Assembly: GCF_012184425.1 (NCBI RefSeq)
Contig: NZ_VTOW01000001.1
Span: 1,302,001-1,366,000, forward strand
Source: Candidatus Manganitrophus noduliformans
GTDB taxonomy: Bacteria; Nitrospirota; Nitrospiria; SBBL01; Manganitrophaceae
DNA length: 64,000 bases
Reading direction: 5' to 3'
Shown here: positions 33,239 to 41,039 of the stretch, piece by piece
Position numbering within the stretch: the first letter of the stretch is position 1
Layout: each line of letters opens with the position of its first letter
The notes under the pieces: model-generated
Database searches by the model: none
What the model was told of the DNA's origin: nothing
The model's input: only the letters and a program-made list of their open reading frames with translations
Program-made: the position numbers and the translations under genes

Positions 33239-34945
33239 ATGCAGGCCATTTTGGGAATCATCGTTTGTTTCATCTCTTTTTCGTTCGCGGCGCCGCGCGC
33301 CATTGCCGAAGGAAGCGTGGCGTCGAAGACCGGCTTTCTTCTGGTCGCGCCGGACCGGGGCTTTCTCGGGAATCAGGAAATCGAAGCGTTCTATGAGGCA
33401 TTTCAGAGGGACTACACCGCCGCGCTCGCTTGGGTCGGCCGAGGATACAACCGCGTCGGGGGGGATTACTCGGACTATCTCACCCGAGCCGTCGCTGATC
33501 TGAAACGGGCCGGGGCGACCGAGATCGTCGCTGTTCCCCTTTTTCTCTCGTCGGACGATCCGATTTTGAAAAAAGTGGCGCCGCACCTTCCGGCCTACGC
33601 CGCGGGGGGAACGATCCGGTGGGCCCCCTCGATGGGGGAGAGCCATCTCACCGCGCAGATTCTTCTCGATCGGGTGGAAGCGTTGAGCCGGGAGCCGGAC
33701 CAAGAACGGCTGGTGGTGCTGGGGATCGGCGCGGTCGATGAAGCCGGCGAAGCGGCCCTTCGCGCCGACCTGCAATCTTTGACGGAATATGTCTCCCGCT
33801 ATCGCCCCTTCAAGGAGACCCAAATCGGGATCTACTACGACCGGGAGGCCGAAGCGGAGCTGCGGGAGAAGAAGAGCCGCGAAGTCGATGAGATGATCGT
33901 CAAGACGGCGGCGAAGAAGGGGAGGACCCTCGTCGTCCCCTTCTTCATCGGCCCGAAGTTCGACAGCCACATGTCGCTCACCCGATGGCTGGCCGACAAG
34001 CTCAAGGAGCTTGACGTCGTCTATGACGGCCAGGAGATTCTTCCCCACCCCAACCTTCTCCTCTGGTTGAAGCAAACGGCGAACGCTCATCTTCCCGCTT
34101 CGCCGGAAGAAACGGGAGTGGTGATCATGCCGCACGGCGCGACCCTCCCCTGGAACGACGCCGTCGAAGCGGTGATCGCGCCGCTGAAGTCCCGCTACCG
34201 AATCGAGATGGCCTACGGCATGGCCGATCCGGTCACCCTTCAGCGGGCGGTCTCCCGCCTGGAGGAAAAAGGGGTCCGCCGGATCGTCTTCGTCCGGATG
34301 TATTCCCTCTCCGACCAGATGAAGGGGGCGACCGACTACCTTCTGGGGCTCTCCGCCGCTCCGCCGGAGCATGACCATGAGGGGCCTCCCCCTCCTCAGA
34401 TTCGAAGCGGCGCGGTCTTCTCCACCTTCGGCGGTTATGAAGAAGATCCGGCGCTGGCCGAGATTCTACACGATCGGATCACCGAAATCAGCCGGAAGTC
34501 CTCGGAGGAGACGGTCATCCTGGTGGCCCACGGCGCGGGGGACGATGCGGTCGATGCCCGGTGGCTTTCGGCCATGGGCCGCCAGATCGAGCGGCTCCGG
34601 AAAGATCCCCATTGCGCCGAGCTCAAGGCGATCCTTCCCGCCACGATCCGCGAGGATTGGCCGGAGAAGCGGAAGGAGGCGGTGGCGAAGCTCAAGGAGA
34701 TGATCGAAGCGGGGAAGCGAAACGGGCGGGTTGTCCTGATTTCGCACCGGCTCCGGGGCGCGGGGCCGTACAAAAGCCTTCTGGCGGAGGTCGGCCTCAA
34801 GGAGGGGGAGGACTATGAGATCAACGGAAAGGGATTCACCCCCCACCCGGTCCTCACCCGATGGCTGGAGGCGGGAATCGAGCGGGAGATCGCGGCGATG
34901 GATGGAAAACGACCGGTCGAAGCGGCCGCTTCCCGTCGTCGATAG
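33239..34945 (+). CDS. Secreted tandem CbiX-like (class II chelatase) protein
   Basis: A 568-residue protein with a signal peptide (residues 1-24, ending AIAEG) and four CbiX-like half-modules: ~31-165, ~166-285, ~290-420 and ~425-545. Class II chelatases use histidines to insert Co, Ni or Fe into tetrapyrroles. The first module has APDRG where active copies have a His-Gly; His occurs in the second (DSHMSL, ~244), third (MPHGATLPW, ~299) and fourth (VAHGAGDD, ~431). The HDHEGPPPP stretch (~378) is a flexible linker. Export is unusual for this family, since sirohydrochlorin chelation is cytoplasmic. A periplasmic metal- or tetrapyrrole-handling role is an inference. Confidence 0.8.
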   Translation: MQAILGIIVCFISFSFAAPRAIAEGSVASKTGFLLVAPDRGFLGNQEIEAFYEAFQRDYTAALAWVGRGYNRVGGDYSDYLTRAVADLKRAGATEIVAVPLFLSSDDPILKKVAPHLPAYAAGGTIRWAPSMGESHLTAQILLDRVEALSREPDQERLVVLGIGAVDEAGEAALRADLQSLTEYVSRYRPFKETQIGIYYDREAEAELREKKSREVDEMIVKTAAKKGRTLVVPFFIGPKFDSHMSLTRWLADKLKELDVVYDGQEILPHPNLLLWLKQTANAHLPASPEETGVVIMPHGATLPWNDAVEAVIAPLKSRYRIEMAYGMADPVTLQRAVSRLEEKGVRRIVFVRMYSLSDQMKGATDYLLGLSAAPPEHDHEGPPPPQIRSGAVFSTFGGYEEDPALAEILHDRITEISRKSSEETVILVAHGAGDDAVDARWLSAMGRQIERLRKDPHCAELKAILPATIREDWPEKRKEAVAKLKEMIEAGKRNGRVVLISHRLRGAGPYKSLLAEVGLKEGEDYEINGKGFTPHPVLTRWLEAGIEREIAAMDGKRPVEAAASRRR

Positions 34946-34947
34946 GA

Positions 34948-34972
34948 GCATTCCAAAGGGGAATGCCGGCAA
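34948..34972. other. Small hairpin between CbiX-like gene and small Cys protein
   Basis: GCATTCC and GGAATGC form a seven-base-pair stem with an AAAGG loop. There is no T-tract, so it may act on mRNA processing or translation rather than termination. Confidence 0.3.
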
Positions 34973-34994
34973 TCACATACAAAGGAGGTTTTTC

Positions 34995-35204
34995 ATGAAC
35001 AGGGAATCGGGGCATCATTCCGTTCCACTTGCGAAGTCCGAATTCGGCTCGATCGATCGATGCCGGTGCGACGGCTATCACGTCAGCCTTCGGAACATCA
35101 TGCTCCATTTCAACCGGGAGGAGTTCGCCGCCCTCGCCGATCTCTTCAAGCGGGCGCAGGAGCGGGAGGAAGAGGCGTTTCTCTTCTCCAAATGGGAAGA
35201 GTGA
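34995..35204 (+). CDS. Small Cys-motif protein, paralogue of 32869-33162
   Basis: A 69-residue protein with a near-ideal ribosome site AAAGGAGG six bases before the ATG. The core DRCRCDGYHVSLRNIMLHF is related to the protein at 32869, and the C-terminus is helical and acidic (EREEEAFLFSKWEE). It has a very different leader from its paralogue, which implies separate translation control. Function is unknown; metal binding by the C-x-C and His residues is possible. Confidence 0.7.
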   Translation: MNRESGHHSVPLAKSEFGSIDRCRCDGYHVSLRNIMLHFNREEFAALADLFKRAQEREEEAFLFSKWEE

Positions 35205-35242
35205 GATTCCTTGTTTCTCGTAAGAAGGGCAGGAGGGAGAAG

Positions 35243-35977
35243 ATGATGCAAACAAGCTCAGGGGGGATCGTTCTTGACGAAAGCGTCCCGTCGCTCTTTT
35301 CCGAAGTCGCGAAAATCGTCCGGGACGAGATCGATCTTCTGGAGGTCTCCTCGCGATGCAGGGTGAACCCGACGACGCTGCGAAAGATCTTGGAGGCGCG
35401 CCCCATCTCGCATTATGCCGAGAAAAAGATCCGCGCCGGATTGGGGTTCGCCCCTTCCCCGGGGGAGGGGGTCTCCAATCGACCCTCGACGGTGACGCGG
35501 TTGCGTGAACTCCATCGGCTTTATCGGGAGAAGGGAACGCTGGCGGCGGTCGGCCGGGAGACCGGATTGAGCCGGGAGCGGGTCCGGCAGCTGTTGGTCC
35601 GGGGGGCGAAGATCGGACTCTTCGAATACGCCCCCCTCTTTCCTTCCCTCCCCTCCAAAGAGAAGATTTTGGATGATTACAGAACATGGCTCAAGCTTGA
35701 TGCCGTCGCCGAAGCGAACCGGCTCTCGATGACCGCGCTCCGCCGGTTGCAGCGTCTCTACCGGATCACGCCGGAGGAATTGGCGGCGGTCCGGAACGAC
35801 CGGCGGCGGAGAGAATGCATCGATCGTTATCTTGTTCTGGCCGAAGGGATCGGCCATCACCCGACGACCACAGAACTGCAACGGCTGAAAGAGGGCCGCT
35901 CCCTCCAGTGGCAGATCCGGAAAAGATGGGGCTCCTTCGACGCGTTTCGAAGGGAGCTGAAGATCCCATCCCCATGA
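35243..35977 (+). CDS. HTH protein with a homing-endonuclease-type repeat
   Basis: The 244-residue protein starts at ATG 35243 behind AGGAGGGAGA. It has an N-terminal segment suggestive of a helix-turn-helix (SRCRVNPTTLRKILEARP) and a clear sigma-region-4-like HTH in the middle (VGRETGLSRERVRQLLVRG). The C-terminal unit IGHHPTTTELQRLKEG / IRKRWGSFDAFRREL resembles the short DNA-binding repeat found next to HNH homing endonucleases. No nuclease domain is present. It is likely a DNA-binding regulator; targets are unknown. Confidence 0.65.
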   Translation: MMQTSSGGIVLDESVPSLFSEVAKIVRDEIDLLEVSSRCRVNPTTLRKILEARPISHYAEKKIRAGLGFAPSPGEGVSNRPSTVTRLRELHRLYREKGTLAAVGRETGLSRERVRQLLVRGAKIGLFEYAPLFPSLPSKEKILDDYRTWLKLDAVAEANRLSMTALRRLQRLYRITPEELAAVRNDRRRRECIDRYLVLAEGIGHHPTTTELQRLKEGRSLQWQIRKRWGSFDAFRRELKIPSP

Positions 35978-36080
35978 AAGAATGGCGCAATCATCTTTTT
36001 AAGATGGACAAAAAGAGGGAGACTACACGATGGGAATCCGGATCGCGTTCAAGGTCGAATCCCCGCGCTCTCGACCGAGT

Positions 36081-36127
36081 GATATCGATATCCAGCGGAG
36101 AGGATCGGCGATACGCCGGTCCTCTCT
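36081..36127. other. Palindrome plus strong hairpin in convergent intergenic region
   Basis: GATATCGATATC (36081-36092) is a perfect palindrome. It is followed by AGAGGATCGGCG-ATA-CGCCGGTCCTCT (36099-36125), a 12-bp stem with one G-U pair, extendable by one or two pairs. The region lies between the convergent HTH and ferritin-like genes, so it may be a bidirectional transcription barrier, though T-tracts are absent. Confidence 0.45.
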
Positions 36128-36139
36128 CCAGACGAACCG

Positions 36140-36604
36140 CTACGCGCTTTTCACTTTTTTGAGCTGAACCTCTTTTTCAGTGACGCTGACCTTCTTCTGA
36201 TCCAGCAGTTTTTCCAGTTCATTGACGTCTTGGTATTCATGATAGGCTTGGTCTTCGAAGAAAAACTTCAAGGGCGTATCTTCTGCCGCGGCCTTGATCC
36301 CCTCTTGATAAACTTTTAAACCGGTCCGTTCGAGTTCAAGATTGAGCTGAAGCATTTCTTTCAGATCGGTGCTCTGTTTGATCGCGTACGGCTCCACGGT
36401 CGGGAGCCCTCCCAAATTGACGATGTGATCGCCGATCTGTTTGGCCTGGTTGAACGAGCTCTCGCTTTGGCTGCGGAAATAGTCGGCGAAGACGCGCCGG
36501 TCGATTCCCTGCACGAGAAAACTGTGCTGCAGATATTGGATCCCCGCGGCATATTCGATCTGGAGCGCTTGATTCAGAATCTGAAGAACCTGTTTCGTAT
36601 CCAT
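36140..36604 (-). CDS. Ferritin-like (bacterioferritin-family) protein
   Basis: Start chosen at the third in-frame ATG (36604), which has GGAGG eight bases upstream, giving 154 residues. The protein is a four-helix bundle with candidate iron ligands in QIEYAAGIQYLQH, LNLELERTGLKVYQEG and EDQAYHEYQDVNELE. Ferritin-like proteins store or oxidise iron or carry a di-iron site. It lacks an obvious heme-ligand Met, so DPS- or rubrerythrin-like alternatives remain. It fits the metal-linked content of this region. Confidence 0.8.
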   Translation of the reverse strand: MDTKQVLQILNQALQIEYAAGIQYLQHSFLVQGIDRRVFADYFRSQSESSFNQAKQIGDHIVNLGGLPTVEPYAIKQSTDLKEMLQLNLELERTGLKVYQEGIKAAAEDTPLKFFFEDQAYHEYQDVNELEKLLDQKKVSVTEKEVQLKKVKSA

Positions 36605-36766
36605 AATATGTGCCTCCATGGTTGCTTTTTCCATTTTATTTGAAATCCTCATTACGTTTCAACCGTGTCTTATACCCCTTTCGATTTGACTCCTCTGACT
36701 CAGCCTCTCTATCATAGAAGGAGAACATTTCATCGCTTCATCATTGATGGATGGGAGGGGATTGTT

Positions 36767-38767
36767 ATGTGGAAGAGGCTGTTCTGGAGTGTTTCGGTTG
36801 TTTTGGCTTTTGCTTCCGCCGCCATGGGGCAGACGATTTGGTGGGAAACCGGCATGGTGAAACTCCGAATGGAAAATGGAGGTCCGGAGGGGGATCCGGT
36901 CCCGAAGAATGCCGACCTTTGTCGGGAGGAGAAGTGCACAAAGGGGGGGGTCCGGATTGCCGCGGCGCAGAATGAGTTCGAGCCGTTCCAGATTTTCATC
37001 GCCGCGGAGAAAGACGAACTTCGAGGGGTCGATGTGGCGGTGAGCGATCTTGTGCAAGAGACGGAAAAAGAGGGCTATCGAATTTCGTCGCGCCTGCCGG
37101 GGCCGATCATGATTTACCGGCAGCATTATATTTTGATCGAGAAGCCGACCACCGCCGAGGCGCAGCCGGGCGCCTGGCCCGATGCGCTGATTCCGAAGGT
37201 CGACGAATATTTCGGCGAGCGGCGGTCGATTCCCGGCGAGGGGCGGCCCGCCTTCCCCTTCGATGTCCGTCGCGGAATGAAGCAAGGGATCTGGGTCGAT
37301 GTGTATGTTCCCCCCGATGCGCAGCCCGGCCTCTACGCCGGCGCGGCGACGGTGACGGTCGGCGAGAAGAAGGCGGCGGTGATCCCGATTCGCCTCACCG
37401 TTCGACCGTTCCGTCTCCCTTCAACCGCCTCGCTGAGAAACGCGTTTGCCGTCGGGATCACCGAGCTGGGGAGGGGGCACGACTGGGACGATCCACGCTC
37501 GAACGTTCGAGGCTTCATCAACGATGACCGGACGAGCGAGCTGATCTGTCTTTATACCAAGGCGCTGCTGCTTCATCGGCTCTCCAACGAGAACGCGATC
37601 TGGCCCCCTCCGCGGTGGGACAAACAGGGGGGAAGGATCAAATGGAATTTCCCGGAGGGGAAAACAGGTTGCCGGGAGAAGTACCCCGAGTTTATGAACG
37701 GCATCAACTCCCTCCCGGGAGGGAAGCTGAAGGGGGCGCGGCTGACCTCGCTTCGCCTGCGCGACGGCTACGGCTTCAACGACCCCGAGCGATACGATCC
37801 GGAGAAGCTCAACCCCGATTATTATCAGGAATATGTCCGCTACTTTAAGGAGCACGGCTGGCTCGACCGGCTCTTTGATTACACCCGGGACGAGCCGAAA
37901 TTTCTCTACCAGCGGCTCACGAAGCAGCGGGAGTGCTGGAACGTCGAGGAGATCGCAGAGCGCCCCGATACCGACTGGGACAAAATCAAGCGCCGCTCGG
38001 AGTTCCTCCACAAGCACGCCCCCGGTCTGAGGCTGCTGGTGACGACCGACCGCCATGCGGCCGAGTCTTGCTTCAAACGCCTCTTCGAGGTCAAGGAGGT
38101 GCAAAAGTTCATCGATATCTGGGTCGTCAGCATCAAGCGGATGGACGGGAAGCCCGGCAGCGACCTCTACAATCGCAACTTTCGGTCGGTGTACGACGGA
38201 TCGTTCATCGGGCCGGGGCAGGAACTCTGGTGGTATCACGCCTGCGGCTCGCACGGCTGCGGCGACGGATCGGAGAAAGGATGGCCGACCGTCATGGTCG
38301 ACCTTCCCGCCGTCTCGACGCGGATCTTCGAATGGTTGACCTACCTCTACAATACTTCCGGGGAACTCTACTACGAAACGATCTTCCAGTACCCCTACTC
38401 TTATAAAGTGAAAAAGGGCTCCGACGGGAAGGAGTCGAAGGTCGCCGACCGTAATCCGTTCGAGCACGTCCACTACTTCGGCGGACACGGCGACGGGGTC
38501 CTCTTTTATCCGGGGAAGCCGATCTACGTCGGCGGTAAGAATCATATCCCGATCGAATCGATCCGCCTGAAGCTGGTCCGGGAAGGGATGGAAGATTATG
38601 AATATCTCAAGCTGGCCGAGGGGAAGAAGGGGCGGGGGTGGATCGAATCGAGCGTCCTCACCCTTTTGAAGCAGGATGACCAAACCCCGCTGAATATTTA
38701 TCGCTGGACCCGCCGGCCGGAGCGGCTTTTGGAGGCGCGTGAGAAACTGGCTTCGGTGCTGAAATAA
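36767..38767 (+). CDS. Secreted DUF4091-domain protein
   Basis: Start at ATG 36767 behind GGGAGGGG gives 666 residues with a signal peptide (RLFWSVSVVLAFASAAMG). The N-terminal half contains a beta-domain (GIWVDVYVPPDAQPGLYAG), and the C-terminus IRLKLVREGMEDYEYLKLAE is the hallmark of DUF4091, a family related to glycoside hydrolase 123. It may act on polysaccharide outside the cytoplasm. Catalytic residues cannot be assigned; DYTRDEPKFL is a candidate acidic site. No polysaccharide gene lies nearby. Confidence 0.75.
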   Translation: MWKRLFWSVSVVLAFASAAMGQTIWWETGMVKLRMENGGPEGDPVPKNADLCREEKCTKGGVRIAAAQNEFEPFQIFIAAEKDELRGVDVAVSDLVQETEKEGYRISSRLPGPIMIYRQHYILIEKPTTAEAQPGAWPDALIPKVDEYFGERRSIPGEGRPAFPFDVRRGMKQGIWVDVYVPPDAQPGLYAGAATVTVGEKKAAVIPIRLTVRPFRLPSTASLRNAFAVGITELGRGHDWDDPRSNVRGFINDDRTSELICLYTKALLLHRLSNENAIWPPPRWDKQGGRIKWNFPEGKTGCREKYPEFMNGINSLPGGKLKGARLTSLRLRDGYGFNDPERYDPEKLNPDYYQEYVRYFKEHGWLDRLFDYTRDEPKFLYQRLTKQRECWNVEEIAERPDTDWDKIKRRSEFLHKHAPGLRLLVTTDRHAAESCFKRLFEVKEVQKFIDIWVVSIKRMDGKPGSDLYNRNFRSVYDGSFIGPGQELWWYHACGSHGCGDGSEKGWPTVMVDLPAVSTRIFEWLTYLYNTSGELYYETIFQYPYSYKVKKGSDGKESKVADRNPFEHVHYFGGHGDGVLFYPGKPIYVGGKNHIPIESIRLKLVREGMEDYEYLKLAEGKKGRGWIESSVLTLLKQDDQTPLNIYRWTRRPERLLEAREKLASVLK

Positions 38768-38831
38768 AAAACAGGGGAGGCGTCAGAGGGGAGGCATCTC
38801 CCCTTCCGCTTCCCGATCCTTATTGTCTTTG

Positions 38832-38860
38832 TTGTTCTTCCCCTCCGCTTCGGTTATAAT
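38832..38860 (+). promoter_or_regulatory. Promoter of the lemA operon
   Basis: TTGTTC (38832-38837) and TATAAT (38855-38860) with a 17-base spacer. The -10 is embedded in the palindrome GGTTATAATAACC (38852-38864), which could be an operator. Confidence 0.65.
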
Positions 38861-38906
38861 AACCGGGTGTGTGCAAATCGAATATTCACGGAGGGGATAA
38901 GGACGC

Positions 38907-39491
38907 TTGAAAAAATTAAATTTCACGTGGGCTTTTTTTATTTTATTTCTCATGCTGACCGGCTGCGGCTACAACTCGCTGCAGGCGATGGACGAGCAGG
39001 TGAACGCCGCCTGGTCGGAGGTTCAGAATCAGTATCAGCGCCGGTTTGACCTGATTCCGAACCTGGTCGAAACGGTCAAGGGTTTCGCGACGCAGGAGCG
39101 GGAGGTCCTCACCCAGGTGGTGGAAGCCCGGTCGAAGGTGGGTCAGATGAAGATCTCACCGGAGATCACCCAAGATCCGGAGGCGTTCCGAAAATTTGAG
39201 GAGGCGCAGGGGCAGCTCTCCGGGGCGCTCTCCCGCCTGATGGTGGTGGTGGAGCGCTACCCGGATCTGAAATCGAGCGAAAATTTCCTCACGTTACAGG
39301 CTCAGCTGGAGGGGACCGAAAACCGGATCACCGTGGCGCGGCGCGATTACATCCAAGCGGTCCGCGACTACAATACGTCGGTCCGCTCCTTTCCCACCAA
39401 TCTCACCGCCAAGTACCTTCTCGACTTGAAAGTCCGGGAAAACTTCAGCGCGCAGCAAGGGGCGCAGGAAGCGCCGAAGGTCCAGTTTTGA
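38907..39491 (+). CDS. lemA: LemA-family lipoprotein
   Basis: A 194-residue protein with a lipobox LMLTGC (Cys20) after a short hydrophobic signal. It then has the family core MDEQVNAAWSEVQNQYQRR and DLIPNLVETVKG, with long helices. LemA proteins are surface or periplasmic and typically partner TPM-domain proteins, here encoded directly after it. The start is TTG 38907 after GGAGGGG. The stop overlaps the next gene by TTGA. Confidence 0.92.
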   Translation: MKKLNFTWAFFILFLMLTGCGYNSLQAMDEQVNAAWSEVQNQYQRRFDLIPNLVETVKGFATQEREVLTQVVEARSKVGQMKISPEITQDPEAFRKFEEAQGQLSGALSRLMVVVERYPDLKSSENFLTLQAQLEGTENRITVARRDYIQAVRDYNTSVRSFPTNLTAKYLLDLKVRENFSAQQGAQEAPKVQF

Positions 39492-40387
39492 GCCGGATTA
39501 AAATGCTCAGATTGTGTTTGACGGCAATCCTCCTGATCTTCGTGGTTGCCGCTTCCTCCGCCTCGGCCCTGAACGTTCCCGCCCTGCAGGGCCGCGTCAA
39601 TGATCACGCCCGCCTTTTAAGTCCGGAACAAGCCGCCGCCTTGGAGGAAAAACTCCGTGCTTACGAAGCGAAGACGACCAATCAGATCGCGCTTCTGACA
39701 GTGCCGAGCTTGGAGGGGGAGGCATCGGAGGATTTTTCGGTCCGGGCGGCCCGCGAGTGGGAGCTCGGCCAGGAGAAGCGAAACAACGGGGTCTTGATCT
39801 TTATTGCAGCCGAGGAGCGGGGGATCCGGATCGAGGTCGGCTACGGCCTGGAGGGGGCGTTGACCGACGCGCAGAGCAGCATCATTATCCGCAACATCAT
39901 GATCCCCGCCTTTCGTGAGGGAGATTTCAATCGGGGAATCGATGCGGGGGTCGATGCGATTCAGGCCGCGATCGCCGGCGAGTTCACGGCGCCGGAGACC
40001 TCTTCCCCGCGCCGTTCCCGAGACGACTCCAATGAGGTCTTCTCGCTCGGCCTGATTCTCCTGATTCTTTTTTCCTCGTTTCTCTCTTACCTCCCTTTGC
40101 CGGTTACCGGATTGGCCGGCGGGATCATCGGAGGGGTGGTGGGGTCATTTCTAGTCGGGTCGATCTTCCTGCCGGCGCTGGCCGGTGTTTTTCTCGGCAT
40201 TCTGCTCCCGCTCCTTTTTCGGGGGACGGGGGGCGGGCCGGGAAGAGGGATCGGCGGGAGAGCCTATCGGGGAACCGGATGGGGGACCGGAAGAGGGTGG
40301 GGCGGCGGCAGGGGCGGTTTCGGAGGGGGAGGTTTCTCCGGCGGCGGGGGGAGTTTCGGGGGGGGAGGCGCGTCGGGACGATGGTGA
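39488..40387 (+). CDS. TPM-domain membrane protein with Gly-rich tail
   Basis: A 299-residue protein with a signal peptide, then a TPM domain (LQGRVNDHARLLSPEQAAAL, IRIEVGYGLEGALTDAQS), two or three hydrophobic segments (~180-245) and a Gly-rich C-terminus GGGFSGGGGSFGGGGASGRW. TPM proteins are often phosphatase-like or bind metal ions and pair with LemA. The TTG start is coupled to the lemA stop. Low-complexity Gly tails are typical of YgcG. Confidence 0.88.
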   Translation: MSRIKMLRLCLTAILLIFVVAASSASALNVPALQGRVNDHARLLSPEQAAALEEKLRAYEAKTTNQIALLTVPSLEGEASEDFSVRAAREWELGQEKRNNGVLIFIAAEERGIRIEVGYGLEGALTDAQSSIIIRNIMIPAFREGDFNRGIDAGVDAIQAAIAGEFTAPETSSPRRSRDDSNEVFSLGLILLILFSSFLSYLPLPVTGLAGGIIGGVVGSFLVGSIFLPALAGVFLGILLPLLFRGTGGGPGRGIGGRAYRGTGWGTGRGWGGGRGGFGGGGFSGGGGSFGGGGASGRW

Positions 40388-40400
40388 GAGTACAAGAGCG

Positions 40401-41036
40401 ATGAAAAAAGCGGAAGATTTTTTTTCAGCGGATGAGAAGGAGCAGATTCGGCAGGCGGTGGCTCGGGCAGAGAGCCGCTCTGCGGGTGAGATCGTTCCGA
40501 TGGTGGTCGACCAGAGCGGGCATTACATCCAGTTTGCATTGACCGGCGCGATCTTTTTTACTTTTTTTGTGGCGGTGATTTGGATGACGGTTCAGCCGCG
40601 GGTGACGGCGCCGCAGATTCTGCTCATCGAGTTTTTTACCTTTTGGGTCGCTTTCTTTTTGATCCAACGGGTAAACCTGATCTGGTCGTGGCTGGTTCCG
40701 GAGGCCTTGAAAGACCGGGTTGTCCGGCGGCGGGCGGAGGAGGCTTTTTATTCAAATCGGCTTCATGAGACGCGGGAGAAGAGCGGCGTGTTGATCCTTC
40801 TCTCCTTGATGGAGCACCGGGTTCAGATCCTGGCCGATGCTGGCATCCACCAGCGGGTTCCGCCGGAGACCTGGGAGACGCTGGTGCAGCAGATCGCGTC
40901 CGGCGTAAAAGAAGGACATCCTTTCGAGGCGCTGCGCGGCGCGATCGAGGCGTGCGGCCAATTGCTGGCGGAGCATTTCCCGAGAAGACCGGACGATACC
41001 GACGAGCTGTCGAACCAATTGCGGGTCGGAGAATAG
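40401..41036 (+). CDS. Second TPM-domain protein
   Basis: A 211-residue protein, start ATG 40401. It has the TPM core split around two membrane segments: ARAESRSAGEIVPMVVDQSG, a hydrophobic hairpin (~48-95), then EKSGVLILLSLMEHRVQILA and DAGIHQRVPPETWE. It follows the first TPM gene by 13 bases, completing a LemA-TPM-TPM set. The gene ends three bases from the 3' end of the convergent lipoprotein gene. Confidence 0.88.
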   Translation: MKKAEDFFSADEKEQIRQAVARAESRSAGEIVPMVVDQSGHYIQFALTGAIFFTFFVAVIWMTVQPRVTAPQILLIEFFTFWVAFFLIQRVNLIWSWLVPEALKDRVVRRRAEEAFYSNRLHETREKSGVLILLSLMEHRVQILADAGIHQRVPPETWETLVQQIASGVKEGHPFEALRGAIEACGQLLAEHFPRRPDDTDELSNQLRVGE

Positions 41037-41039
41037 TCC

